From assembly GCA_036395115.1 (NCBI GenBank), contig DASWDU010000025.1:29209-93208 (forward strand): a stretch of DNA of 64,000 nt, in the 5' to 3' direction. This DNA is from Thermoplasmata archaeon. Its GTDB lineage: Archaea > Thermoplasmatota > Thermoplasmata > RBG-16-68-12. Positions within the stretch are counted from its first letter, which is position 1. Each line of letters opens with the position of its first letter. The notes beneath the pieces are model-generated. The model was not told where the DNA came from, made no database searches, and worked only from the letters and a program-made list of their open reading frames with translations. This document shows, piece after piece, positions 1 to 10,600 of the stretch. The translations under genes and the position numbers were made by a program.

Positions 1-524
1 GATCCGGACACGGCCGTCACGCCGTACCGGGTCCGGAAGTCCGTCGCGTTCATCGTGGCGCGGACCGGGACGGGCTCGAAGAGGGGCTTGACGACGAACT
101 TCGAGGGATCCGCGAGACCGTACCCCAACGACGGCGGCACGACGACCGTCTTCGAGTCGCCGACCTTCATGCCCTGGACGCCGAGGTCGAAGCCCTTGAT
201 GACCTGCAACGGCGAGGCCCCGACCGAGAACGAGAGGGGCTGCCACGTGTCCCGCCAAGTGAAGGTGAAGGACTTCTGGAAGGACGCGTTATCCTTCGCG
301 ACGGCAGATAAGCTCGTGTCGAACACGAGCCCGTTGTCTGCGAACGTGCCGATGTAGTCGACCTGGACCGTGTCGCCGGTCTGCGCGCGGATCGGCGGCG
401 CGCCGAACTTCGGGACGACGTAGCCGAAATACACGCCGAGGATCGCGATCACGAGGACGAGGACCCCGATGAACGACCACAAGGTGCTGGCGGCTACGTC
501 ATCGCGGACCAGGGGGCGGACCAT
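1..524 (-). CDS. Membrane-anchored FKBP-type peptidyl-prolyl isomerase (C-terminus cut by window edge)
   Basis: Read on the minus strand, the frame stays open from an ATG at 524 to the window edge (174 codons visible). A short N-terminal stretch is followed by one hydrophobic segment at residues 17-35, then an FKBP/SlyD-like domain: VDYIGTF, a FDTS motif, then VIKGFDLGVQGMKVGD and a VPPSLGYG motif, which are FKBP signatures. The domain should lie outside the membrane and catalyse prolyl cis-trans isomerisation in exported proteins. A TATA-like TTTATTG lies near 553-562, about 30 bases upstream, which implies a very short leader. The insertion between FDTS and the VIKGF motif resembles the longer archaeal FKBPs. 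The C-terminal part is outside the window. Confidence 0.85.
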   Translation of the reverse strand, partial: MVRPLVRDDVAASTLWSFIGVLVLVIAILGVYFGYVVPKFGAPPIRAQTGDTVQVDYIGTFADNGLVFDTSLSAVAKDNASFQKSFTFTWRDTWQPLSFSVGASPLQVIKGFDLGVQGMKVGDSKTVVVPPSLGYGLADPSKFVVKPLFEPVPVRATMNATDFRTRYGVTAVSG

Positions 525-748
525 GCGCTCCCGGGCTAACCAAGGGGCTGCAATAAACATTCCGCTGCCCATGCGGAATTGGAGGCGCACACGCCGACGA
601 GGCTCCCGCGTCCGTCCCAAACGCGGGCCGATTCGGATCACACCGAGATGCCACCCGCCGCTCGTCGTGCGTCGTTCGGCCGCGCCACCATCCGCTCTCG
701 GGCGCCCGTGCGGCCTTGGGGACGCGGCCGGGAAAGAAGGGGACCGAT

Positions 749-1540
749 TCAACCCGTCACGTTCAGCCAGATGATTTCCCCGGAGAAGAAACCGCTCGAG
801 GCGCCGCTGCCGTACGCGCCGTTGAAGATGAGGTTCGCTGGGATCGCATATTCGTTTCCCTGCGGTCCGGCGCGGGGCTGGTACACCGGGATGCTGCCCG
901 GGTTCGAGGAGAAGTCCGCCGACGAGCCGGTGTCGCTGTTGTACATCGCGGCCTGAACTTGACCGGAGAACGTCCATACGGTCGTTGGGTTCAGAGGCTC
1001 TCCCCAGATCTCGAAGAAATTTCCGAGCGTCGGTTGGGCCGAGACCGTCTGGGGCAGCTCCACATGGATGACTCCGGATCCGTCGTGGGTGTGGAGCCAG
1101 TGAATCTGGCCCACGGCACAATAATACTTCGGATTCGTGAAGCCGGGTCGGTTGAGATAGCCGATGTCGGCACTTTGCGTCCCATCGTATGGCAACGGCT
1201 GCTGGACGCCGTTGTGGTTGATCACCAAGAGCGGGTGATAGTGGACGACCGTGCCCTCCAGGCCGCACGCCGAGACGATGTTGCTCCCGGACGGCTGGGA
1301 GATCAGGTAGTAGCCGCCGACGCCTCCCACGACGACCAGGGCCAGGATCGCGACCTGATACTTCCGGAGGCGGATCGGCCGCGCGCCTTTCTTCGGGGCA
1401 ACGCGGCGGCCCTCCTGCTTCAGTTCCTCCCGCAGCCGTGGCATGTCCGGGTGGCGAGGATGGGTGTCGCCCAGGTGGCGGATCAAGTTCTCGGGTTTCA
1501 CGGCGACAGTGCAGATGGGACAGTGATCCATCTTCTGCAT
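749..1540 (-). CDS. Zinc-finger, one-TM protein with His-rich external domain, function unknown
   Basis: 263 residues. The N-terminus holds a C2H2-like zinc-finger (CPIC at 7-10, then two His in HLGDTHPRH). A basic stretch and one membrane helix (about residues 60-80) follow, then a roughly 180-residue external domain. That domain carries VVHYHPLLVINHNGV and IHWLHTHDGSGVIHVE, a cluster of histidines that could bind a metal. I recall similar histidine-rich domains in bacterial and archaeal proteins of unknown role. The ATG at 1540 is preceded by a TATA-like box (CCTAAATAGG, 1581-1590 on the complement), giving a leader of under 20 bases. It lies between the FKBP gene and the proteasome ATPase gene; no function can be assigned. 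Confidence 0.75.
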   Translation of the reverse strand: MQKMDHCPICTVAVKPENLIRHLGDTHPRHPDMPRLREELKQEGRRVAPKKGARPIRLRKYQVAILALVVVGGVGGYYLISQPSGSNIVSACGLEGTVVHYHPLLVINHNGVQQPLPYDGTQSADIGYLNRPGFTNPKYYCAVGQIHWLHTHDGSGVIHVELPQTVSAQPTLGNFFEIWGEPLNPTTVWTFSGQVQAAMYNSDTGSSADFSSNPGSIPVYQPRAGPQGNEYAIPANLIFNGAYGSGASSGFFSGEIIWLNVTG

Positions 1541-1612
1541 CGCGGGCTCTCGCTCCGTACCGGATATGCAGAGCCAGTGTCCTATTTAGGTGTGCCGTGG
1601 TCGCGTTCCAAC

Positions 1613-2824
1613 TCAGGCGTACATCGCGCCCGAGGTGTCCAGTGAACGCACCGGGTTCTCCCCCAACACCTTGTCGACCGCCCGCTCGAAGTCGGAAATC
1701 GTCACATGGTCCCGGTCCTCGCGGATCGCGAACATGCCCGCTTCCGTGCACATCGCGTGGATGTCCGCGCCCGTGGCGCCCTCGCAGCGGGCGGCGAGCA
1801 CGCCCCAGTCGACGTCGGATAGGACGTTCATCGTCCGCGCGTGGATGCGGAAGATCGTCATGCGCGCCTCTCGGTTTGGCATCGGGATTTCGATGATTCG
1901 ATCGAAGCGGCCGGGCCGCAGGAGCGCGTCGTCGAGGATGTCCGGGCGGTTCGTCGCCCCGATGATCTTCACCTCGCCGAGCGGATTGAATCCGTCGAGC
2001 TCCGCGAGCAACTGCATGAGCGTGCGCTGGACCTCCCGGTCGCCGGACGTCGCGATCTCGAGCCGCTTCGCCCCGACCGAGTCGAGTTCGTCGATGAACA
2101 CGATCGACGGGGCCTTCTCCCGGGCGAGCTGGAAGAGCTCCCGGACGAGGCGCGCGCCCTCGCCGATGTACTTCTGCACTAACTCGGAGCCGACGAACCG
2201 GATGAACGTCGCCTTCGTGCGATTCGCGACGGCCTTCGCGAGGAGGGTCTTGCCGGTGCCCGGCGGGCCGACGAGGAGCACGCCTTTCGGCGGCTCGATC
2301 CCGACCTTGCGGTACAAGTCCGGCTTGAGCAACGGGTCCTCGACGGATTCGCGGAGCTCCCGCATCTGGTCCTCCAGGCCGCCGATGTCCTCGTACGTCG
2401 CCTGGGGCTTCGCGATGATCTCCGCGCCCGTGACGATCGGGTCGAGGGACGGCGGCAGGACGCCCATGACGGCGAGCGTCTGCTTGTTCAAGGCGACGCG
2501 CGCCCCGACGATCAGGTTCTCCTTCACGATGTAGTCCGCGGCGTTGACGATGAAGTCCGGACCCGTCGACGACTTCACGACCACCCGGCCGTCCGCAAGG
2601 ACGTCCCGGATGTTCCCGATGATGAGGGGCGGGCTCTTCAGCCGGTCGAGCTCCTGCTTGAGTCGCCGGATTTCTTTCTGAAGCCGGGCCATCTCCGTCT
2701 CGACGTACCGCTTCTCGCCCTCGACCCGGCGGGCGGTCTCGAGGAGCTTGTCGTTCCGATCCTCCAGCGTGGAGATTCGCTCTGACATTTTCTCCGAGAA
2801 TTCGCGGATTTGTTCTTCGTCCAT
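1613..2824 (-). CDS. pan: Proteasome-activating nucleotidase (PAN, Rpt-like AAA+ ATPase)
   Basis: 403 residues. It unfolds substrates with ATP and feeds them to the archaeal 20S proteasome. The order is typical: an N-terminal coiled coil (about 5-65), an OB-like domain, then one AAA+ module with Walker A GPPGTGKT (about 185-193), Walker B FIDELD (about 240), sensor ATNRPD and an arginine-finger RPGRFDR. The last three residues, MYA, fit the HbYX motif that docks PAN into the proteasome alpha ring. The open frame extends upstream to 3109, but the ATG at 2824 (MDEEQ) gives the normal PAN length and sits just behind the divergent promoter. It is transcribed away from MBF1. Confidence 0.97.
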   Translation of the reverse strand: MDEEQIREFSEKMSERISTLEDRNDKLLETARRVEGEKRYVETEMARLQKEIRRLKQELDRLKSPPLIIGNIRDVLADGRVVVKSSTGPDFIVNAADYIVKENLIVGARVALNKQTLAVMGVLPPSLDPIVTGAEIIAKPQATYEDIGGLEDQMRELRESVEDPLLKPDLYRKVGIEPPKGVLLVGPPGTGKTLLAKAVANRTKATFIRFVGSELVQKYIGEGARLVRELFQLAREKAPSIVFIDELDSVGAKRLEIATSGDREVQRTLMQLLAELDGFNPLGEVKIIGATNRPDILDDALLRPGRFDRIIEIPMPNREARMTIFRIHARTMNVLSDVDWGVLAARCEGATGADIHAMCTEAGMFAIREDRDHVTISDFERAVDKVLGENPVRSLDTSGAMYA

Positions 2825-2861
2825 AGAATCGTCCGGTGGGTGGGCTGAAAGACGAAGGCTA

Positions 2862-2886
2862 TATACCCGGCACTTTTTATTTAGTC
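2862..2886. promoter_or_regulatory. Divergent promoter region between pan and mbf1
   Basis: Two AT-rich boxes, CTATATAC (about 2861-2868) and TTTTTATTTA (about 2876-2885), lie in the 78-base gap between the two divergent starts. Each reads as an archaeal TATA box on either strand. The first is 35-40 bases before the GTG of mbf1. Either one sits at a suitable distance from the ATG of pan. Which box serves which gene cannot be told from sequence alone. Confidence 0.6.
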
Positions 2887-2902
2887 TTTGCGGGCTCGAT
2901 TC

Positions 2903-3400
2903 GTGATCTGCGAATTGTGTGGCGCGGACGTCCCGCGCCTCAAGAACGTCGCCATCGAAGCCACGATCCTCTCCGTGTGCGGGGACTGCGCCCGCTTCGG
3001 AGACGAGGTCGCGAGCCCCGTACTGCGCCGCAGCACGATGCCGCCCATCATCGCGCAGCGGCTCGAGGCCCGCCAACGGCGCATGACGCCCAAGGACGTG
3101 TACGCACAAGGCGGCGAACTCGAACTCGCCGAGGATTTCCCGCAGAAGATCCGGGCAGCGCGGGAGTCCCGGGGCTGGAAACAGGCCGATCTCGGGGCGA
3201 AGATCAACGAGAAGGCGAGCGTGATCGCCAGGCTCGAATCCGGCGCGATGACGCCGGGCGACGCCCTCGTACGGAAGCTCGAGCGGGAACTCGGGATCGC
3301 GCTGAAGGAACGCGTGCAGCCCGTGGCGGTCAAGAAGCAGGCGGCCGGCGCCGCCCTCACCCTCGGCGACCTCCTCAACCGGAACGACGACGAGCCGTGA
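2903..3400 (+). CDS. mbf1: Multiprotein bridging factor 1 (MBF1), zinc-ribbon plus Cro/C1 HTH
   Basis: 165 residues from the GTG at 2903. The N-terminal zinc ribbon has CELCG and CGDC pairs. After a linker comes a Cro/C1-type helix-turn-helix: IRAARESRGWKQADLGAKIN, then IARLESGAMTPGDALVRKLE. This is the archaeal MBF1 layout, a ribosome- or transcription-associated factor. A TTG at 2888 would add five residues (MRARF), but archaeal MBF1 proteins usually begin right before the first CxxC, and GTG 2903 is better placed after the TATA box. It ends next to the convergent DUF2240-like gene. Confidence 0.92.
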   Translation: MICELCGADVPRLKNVAIEATILSVCGDCARFGDEVASPVLRRSTMPPIIAQRLEARQRRMTPKDVYAQGGELELAEDFPQKIRAARESRGWKQADLGAKINEKASVIARLESGAMTPGDALVRKLERELGIALKERVQPVAVKKQAAGAALTLGDLLNRNDDEP

Positions 3401-3871
3401 TCAGGCGAGGCCGAGCCGCGCCTTCACCGGCGCGACGAACGACGTGATGTCCACGCCGGCCTGGCGCGCGGCGACGAGGGCCGCGACCTCGACGTCGACG
3501 TCGAGGCGCTCCTGGACGCCGTTCACGATCGCGACGATCGCCTTCCGGTCCGCCGCCGTCTTCCGGGCCATCGCTTCTACGATCATTAGGAAGACTCCCT
3601 CCCCCGTGGGGGTCGGCGTCTCGAGGATCGCCGCCGTCGGGACGTAGTCTCGCGGGACCTCGACCGTTGCGACGTCGAACGCTGGCCGGATGGTGCCTTC
3701 GTGGGACTCGAGGAGCTTCGATTCGAGCCCGAGCTGCAAGAGGCGCTGCGCGTCGCGAGGGGGGAACCACCGGAGGTCCATCGAGGCGGACAAGACGAAT
3801 TCCCGCTCGCTTAGCTCGTCCCGCCCCTTGCGCTTGAACAGCAGGGCGATCGCATCGCGAAGTTCGTCCAG
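3401..3871 (-). CDS. DUF2240-like archaeal protein, probable non-canonical CTG start
   Basis: The frame from 3401 up to an in-frame TAA near 3945 reads as one continuous protein. Its N-terminal part (LDELRDAIALLFKRKGRDEL, then a winged-helix-like SEREFVLSASMDLRWFPPRD) resembles the archaeal DUF2240 family from memory. No ATG, GTG or TTG exists upstream of a TTG at 3793, which would cut off the conserved N-terminus. A CTG at 3871, preceded by GGGAGCGGGG, gives 156 residues and fits the family length. A TATA-like TTTATGTAG lies about 45 bases upstream. The CTG start is inference. The function is unknown, perhaps DNA or RNA binding. Confidence 0.7.
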   Translation of the reverse strand: MDELRDAIALLFKRKGRDELSEREFVLSASMDLRWFPPRDAQRLLQLGLESKLLESHEGTIRPAFDVATVEVPRDYVPTAAILETPTPTGEGVFLMIVEAMARKTAADRKAIVAIVNGVQERLDVDVEVAALVAARQAGVDITSFVAPVKARLGLA

Positions 3872-4207
3872 CGTCCCCGCTCCCGACCCGGCGCCGCCCG
3901 AACGGCCGAGGTCTACATAAACGTGAGGCCCGCGTGCGAACGTTTATCCGGATGCGAATCGTTCGTCGTCTGCTCCCGCGTAAGGTCGCGCGGATCCGTG
4001 ATGCGCGATGCAAGCCGGGAGAGGGCGTCGTATGGGTCCCTCCTCGATAGCCTCGCGTTCGAGGCGTTCCGTGACAGGGGGACAACGCGGCGTCCAACAA
4101 TCCCTCGGCAAGGGTCAGGGCGTCGAGAGAGCATCGCTTGGCCGTGACACGCGCTGTTACTGCCGGGGGACATCCCGGTTACCCGATCGAGGAGACGACC
4201 GCAACGA
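3872..4207. other. Intergenic stretch without a recognised gene
   Basis: About 336 bases between the DUF2240-like gene and the surface cluster. Short open frames exist on both strands (for example 3923-4147 plus and 3913-4173 minus), but none has a recognisable domain or a convincing ribosome-binding site. I saw no tRNA-like or known ncRNA structure here. Confidence 0.5.
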
Positions 4208-4696
4208 TTAGTTCTGCCGGGCGGCCTGGAACGTCCAAGACAGGTCCGGGAGGGTGCTCGTGACGGTCTCCCGGAACCAGTACACGACGGGCACTCCGTC
4301 CGCGGGGAGGGTCGCGCTGATTCCGACGTTTGTGAAGGTGCACGACCCGGAGGCTTCGACGCCGGTCATCAGGGCATAGCCGCCGTACGTGGCGGACTTC
4401 ACGGCCAAGGCGAACCCGCGGCTGGAGAGGTCGGCACAGGTGTCCGAGACCGTGACGACGATGAAGACGCGGGTCGTGTCCGTGTGATACGAGCTTCGCG
4501 CCGTGATGTTGAAGTAGTACGTCCCGCCGGGGGTGACTTGGGACGCGAACCCGGAGGGTGTGAGGGTGATTTGGGCGACGGTGAACGTCCGTGGAGGGGA
4601 CGTCGCCCCGAGCAACACCGCCGCAGCCACGGACGACAGTGCGGTCGCCGTCACCACCAGGGCGACGATCCACGCCGTGCGCCTATCCATGCTCAC
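4208..4696 (-). CDS. Small secreted or membrane-anchored protein, last gene of the surface cluster
   Basis: 162 residues with an N-terminal hydrophobic helix (ATG at 4696; residues 9-30), followed by an external beta-rich domain (TFTVAQITLTPSGFASQVTPG and so on) with two Cys (CADLSSRG and GSCTFTNV) that might form a disulfide. Its ATG overlaps the last 14 bases of the 4,910-residue repeat protein, so the two are probably translationally coupled. It resembles in layout, not clearly in sequence, the other small secreted proteins of the cluster (20216-20800, 21636-22184). It may be a pilin-like or stalk subunit partner of the giant protein; this is inference. Confidence 0.75.
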   Translation of the reverse strand: MSMDRRTAWIVALVVTATALSSVAAAVLLGATSPPRTFTVAQITLTPSGFASQVTPGGTYYFNITARSSYHTDTTRVFIVVTVSDTCADLSSRGFALAVKSATYGGYALMTGVEASGSCTFTNVGISATLPADGVPVVYWFRETVTSTLPDLSWTFQAARQN

Positions 4697-7600
4697 GGCA
4701 CTCCTCGGTGAACCGATGCCCGCAGACCGGGCACGTCACCCGCTTGCGATGGATCCGGCGGATGAGAAGGGCTCCCACAAAGCCCAAAGCCGACAGGGAT
4801 GCTTGGAAGACCGGATCCTGTTGGAGGAGCAGGAGGAAGGGACCGAGCGGGGTGCCGCCCGACGGGAACGCCCAGTTCGCGTTGTTGCCGTTGTCCGTCG
4901 CATTGAAGGCTTGCATCCCGGGACCCGTCGCACTGCTGTGGTCGACCGCGACCCACTGGGCGATCCCTGTCACGCCGGAGACGTCCACCGTCCACGTCCC
5001 GCTGGACGTGAGGACCAGGCGCGCGGTCGACGAAACGCCTGAGAGGACCCCTCCGGGGGTCAGGGTCCATGTGATCCCGGCCGTCACGCGGATCGTCACG
5101 TTCGCGGTACCGACGAGGGTGACGTTCAGGGTGGTCAGGCTCGCGGTGAAGTCCTTCTCCCCGCCGACGACTTGGACGTTCGGCCAGACTCCCCCCTGCA
5201 CGGATTGCGTTGCGGCGGACGGCAAGATCAGCGTCCCCGCTCCGCTGTTCGTGTTGCTCGACGTGTCGACGATGTTCCCGAGCACGGTCACGTTGCCGGC
5301 ATCGAAGTTCACGGAGCCAGTCCCCGAGATCGTCAGGTTCCCGTTGACGAAGACGGGGAATCCGTCGAGGTCCAGCGTGCCCGCGCTGATCGTCACGGCG
5401 CAAGCGAGGAGGAACGAGGCCATCGTCACGGTGCCTCCGCTCAGGTTGAACCCGCAGAACTGCTGACCCGTGGCAATCTTGACCGTCTTGCCGGAACCGG
5501 TCATCGTCACGGTGCCCGTTGCCGGTGTGAACGTCGAGCCCGCGCCAGACGTGTCCCAGTCGCCGGAAACCGTCCATGAACCGTTCGTGAGGGTGATTGT
5601 GCCCGAGGTCCCGCCGGTCATCCCGACGTTGGAAACGGACACGGCGGATGCGTTCGCCATCAAGACGCCGGCGTTTCCGATCGTCAGCGCGCCTCCGGTG
5701 AGGGAGAGGTTGGACGTCGCGAGGGTCGTGGTCCCGCTGCCTCCTTGTACGGTGAGCGTTCCCGCCCACTTCAGCCCGTTCGTGGCCGTGGTGAACGTCA
5801 CGGTGTTGGACCCGCCGTTGAACGTGACGTTGTTGAACTCATTGACCGATAGGTTCGATCCGGCGAAGGTCATCGTCTGGGACGACGACGCGTTGAAGAC
5901 GACCGTCCCGCTGCCTGCGCCCCAGGATGCCGACGTGGAGGCGTTGGCCCACGAACCTGAAACCGTCCACGTCTCCGATCCGAACGCGAAATAGCTCGAC
6001 GCCGACGACACGCTCACGTTGCCCGTGACCGTCGCGTTGCCCGAGGTCGAGGTCACCGCCCCGCCGGACAGGGTCACGCTCGACGTGGACAAGGCGAAGG
6101 TGGACTTCGCGAAGGTCCCGCCGGAGACCGTCAACGACGCCGACACCGTGATGTTCGAGGCCTCCGTGGCCGTGCCCGCCGTGACCGTGAGGTTGTAGAA
6201 GGACTGGGTCATAGCGATCGTCGCGGCCGCCCCGAAGCTCACGGTGCTCGTGCCGGCCACGAAGGTCGCATTGGATGCGGTCACCGTCCAGTTGCCGTTC
6301 ACGGAGATCGTCACGGAGTTCGCCTCGAGCCGGCCGTACGTGCCGAGCGTGACGGCACCCGCCGTGACGTTGTAGTACGGGTTGGCCCCCGTCGACAGGT
6401 CGGTCGCTCCGGTCGCCCCGCCCGTCGAATTCTGGACCGTCAGGGTGCCTCCGATCCGGAGGGCGTTCCCGTCGGACGTGAACGTGACCCCGCCGGCCAC
6501 GCTCGAATCGAACGTGACCGCGCTGCCGAACTCGATCGCGGACATCACGCCCCACGTCATCGTCTGCGAGGCGGCGGAACGGAACGTAATCGGCGCGGAG
6601 AACGACCAAGAAGCTGACGAAGAAAGGTCGGTCCAGGATCCGGAAACGGTCCAAGAGCCGCCCGACGACGAGGTGATGTACGCCGTCGCCGCCGCGAGGT
6701 TGATGTCGCCGGTGACCGCGACGGCGGACGAGCCTGCCGCCAAAGCGCCGTTGGCCGCGACCGTCAACGTCGATGTGGCGAGCGCAAGGTTCGATGTGGC
6801 GAGGGTCGTCACGGCGCTGCCGCCTTGGACCGTGATCGCTCCCGCGTTGAGGCCTCGGCTGCTCATCGTGAACACGACCGCGTTCGAGCCGCTGTCGAAC
6901 ACGACGGCGGAAAACTCGTTCCCGGACAGGTTCGACCCGGCGAAGGTCATCGTCTGCGACGACGCCGAATTGAACGTCACCGGGGCCGTCCCGGCGGACC
7001 ATGAGGCGCTCGTCGAGGCGTTCGTCCACGAGCCGCTGAACGTCCATGGGCCGCTCCCGAAGGCGATGTACGCCGCGGATGCGGAGACGTTCACGTTGCC
7101 CGCGACACTTCCCTTGGAGGCACCGGACATCGAGATGTTCGCGCTGCCCGACAGGGTCAGGGCTCCGCCGACCGTGAAGCCGCTGGCGGCCGTCGCGCCG
7201 ATCGTAATCGACCCGCCAGAGTGCGTCACGCTCCCCGACACCGCGAAATCGAAGGTCCCGATGGAGATCGTCCCGATCGTCGAGCCCGTCGTGATGAGAG
7301 ACGCCATGGCGGCGTTCACGTTCACGGTGGCCGTGCCGGAACCGCTGTTGTTGTCGAAGTGAACGGCGATCGAAGACGTCGGCACGGGGCAGCCGAACGC
7401 CCCGCCCGAGGACGACGCCCAGTGGTTCACGTCGCTCCAGTTCCCGGTCCCGAGGATCCAGAACTCGTTCGCGCCGCACGGGGCCGAGACGGTGACGACG
7501 AAGCCGTCGTTGCCGCCTAGGGTCGTGAAGACGACCTGCCCCGAGCCGTCGACCGTGCCGACCGCGAACTGGGAGCCGTTCTTCAGGACGCTCCAGTGGT

Positions 7601-10600
7601 TCGAGGCAGTGTTCCCGCCAATCGTGAGCGTGATCGTGTCCGTCGTCTTGGTGTCGGTGTGGCTCCACGCGAAGGTGCCGTCGAACGTCCACGCGGTGAA
7701 GGCGCCGATCGTGATGAGGGCCGTGGCATCGTCGTCGGTGACGGTGAAGTTCTGCACGTTCACGGAGCCGTCCGCGAGGGTCCCGGTGGCGTTCACGGTG
7801 AGGGCGTTGAACGTCACGCTGAACCCGGTCTTCGTGAGGGTCGCCGCCGAGCTCACCGTCAGACTGGTGCCCGTGACGTCCGAGCCGAGCGTCGTAGTGC
7901 CGGAGAAGGTGAGGGTCGCGAACGTCTGGCCGGACGCCACGGTCAGGGTCTTGCCGGATCCGGTGAACGTGACCGTCGAGGTGGTGGAGGTCCAGGAGCC
8001 CGCCGAAGACGTGTTCCAGCTCCCGCCGATCAAGACGGTGGCCGAGGCGAACGTGATCGTCGCGGCGCCGGCTGATGTCAAGTTCCCATTGAACGTGACC
8101 GTGGACGAGGTCAGCGTGAGGGTCGAGGACCACGTCAGGCTGCTCGTGAAGGTCGTCGAGATCCCGCTGTTGACGGTCACGTTGTACGCCGTCTGCGGGA
8201 TGTTCACGGATCCGCCCGAGGTGCCGATGACGATCGTCGAGGTCCCGGCCGTGAAGGTCGCCCCGCCGGCGGAGGTGTCCAGCGACTTGAGGGTGATCAT
8301 CGAGGAGTTGGCGGTGAGCGTGCCTGTTCCGGTCACCGTGAGGCTGGACGTCCCCGTGATGTCATGGTAGGGGTTCGGCCCGGTGCCCAGGGAACCGGAG
8401 ATGCTGAACGTCGCGCTCACGTCGATGGCGCTGGACTGGGTGAGAGTCCCCGAGACCGTGAGATTGTAGAAACCATTGCCGCTGTTCAGGATCTTCACCG
8501 TCTTGGTCGCACCGCTCAGCGTGATCGTGCTCATCCCCTTCGCGAAGGCGGAGCCCGCGCCGGACGTGTCCCAGTTGCCCGAGACCGTCCACGAGCCGCT
8601 CGTCAGCGTGATCGTGCCGGACGAACCGCCGGTCATCGTGACGTTGGACACGGACACCGCGGACGCGTTCGCCGTCAACACGCCGAGGTTGCCGATGGTC
8701 AGGGCGCCGCCCGTGAGGCCGAGGTTCGCGGTCGCGAGCACCGTCGTCGATCCGCTCCCCGGAACGGTCAGGGTGCCGGCCCACCGGAGGGCGTTCGTGC
8801 TCATCGTGAAGGTAATCGTGCCGCTGCCGGCGGCCGACTGGAGGACGACGTTGTTGAACTCCGCGACGCTGAGGTTCGACCCCGCGAACGTCATCGTCGC
8901 GCTCGTCGAGTCGTTGAACGTCACGGTCCCGGATCCGGCGCTCCAGGACCCCGATGTCGAGGCGTTCGTCCATGTCCCGCTGACGGTCCACGACTCCGAA
9001 CCGAAGGCGATGTACGAGGCCGCGGCGGAGACGTCTACGTTGCCCGAGATCGTGACGGTGCCGGACGTGCTGAGAAGGGCGCCGCCGGCGAACGTCAGGT
9101 TCCCGTTCACCGTGAGGGCGTTCGTCCCTTTCGTCAGGGATCCTGCGTTGAGGTTCAGGGCCGACGTCGTGAGCTGCGACGCTTGGGAAATCGTGCCCGT
9201 CACGGTCAAGATGGCGAAGCTCTGGCTCGCAAGAAGCTTGACCGTCCTTGAGGCGCCGGACAGGGTGACCGTCGACGTGCCCGAGGTGAACGTCGTCCCG
9301 GACCCGCTCGTGTCCCAGTTGCCGGAGACGGTCCATGACCCGGACGTGAGATTGATCGTGCCGCTCGTCGCCGACGTCATCGTGACGTCGGAGACGGTCA
9401 CGGTGGACGCGTTCGCGGTGAGGGCCCCGCCCGTCGAGACGGTTAGCGCGCCGCTGCCACTGAGGGCCAAGCTCGCTGTGCTCAGCGTCCCGGAGATCGT
9501 TGTGGAGTCGCTCACGTCGATGGCGGTTGACATGGTGATGGTCCCGCTGATCGTAAGGTCGTAGAAACCGTTCGAGGAATTCCGAATCGCGACCGTCTTG
9601 GAGGTCCCGCTGAGCGTCACCGTGGAAATCCCTTTCGTGAACGTCGTCCCGGTCCCGCTCGTGTCCCAGTTTCCCGAGACGGTCCACGAGCCGCTCGTCA
9701 GCGTGATCGTGCCGCTCGTCGCCGACGTCATCGTGACGTTGGACACGGACACCGTGGACGCGTTCGCGGTGAGGGTCCCGCCCGTCGAGATGGCGAGCGT
9801 GCCGTTCCCGGAGAGCGCCTGGCTTGCGGTTGCCAGCGTGCCGGAGATCGTCGTGGAGTTGCTGACGTCGATAGCGGTGCCCATGGTGATGGTCCCGCTG
9901 ACCACCAAGGCGTAGAACCCGTTGGAGGAGTTCCGGATCGCGAGGGTCTTGCCCGAACCGTTCATGGTGGCCGTGCTCGTGCCGGCGCCCAGCGTAGTGC
10001 CGGAGGCACTGGTGTCCCAGTTGCCGGTGACCGTGACCGAGGAAGAACCGAGGGCCAAGGTCCCGTTGGCAGCCATCGAGACGTTCTCGATGGTCACCGG
10101 ATTGTTGTTCGTCGAGTAGTTGTAGAACTGACCCGAGCCGAAGGTGTATGTTTTCCCAGCGGCCTGCACGGAAATCGTCGAGGTCCCGAACGTGAGCGTC
10201 CCCGCGCTGCTGTTCCAGTCGCCGCTAACGTCGATCGTCCCGGAGGTCATGCTGAGTGTGGTGCCGGAGCCGATCGTCACGTTCGCGAGGGTCAGGGTGG
10301 AGGAACTGCCGGCTAGCCCGCCGGAGCCCGCCAGGGTCAGGTCGGCCCCGCCGTTGACGTCCAGGCCCGCGGTCGTGAGCGTGCCGAGGCCCGACGTGGC
10401 GACGGTGTGGCTCACGTCGATGGCGGTGGACATCGTTAGGGTCCCGCTGATCGTGAGGTTGTAGAAACCGTTGCTCGAGTTTCGGATTGCGACCGTCTTG
10501 GCGGTCCCGGTGAGCGTCACCGTGCTCGTCCCCTTCGTGAACGTCGTGCCCGCTCCAGAAGTGTTCCAATCGCCGGAGACCGTCCACGAGCCGGCGGTGA

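Noticed and set aside
55..357. Plus-strand frame of 100 residues
   Set aside because: It is antisense to a clear FKBP domain.
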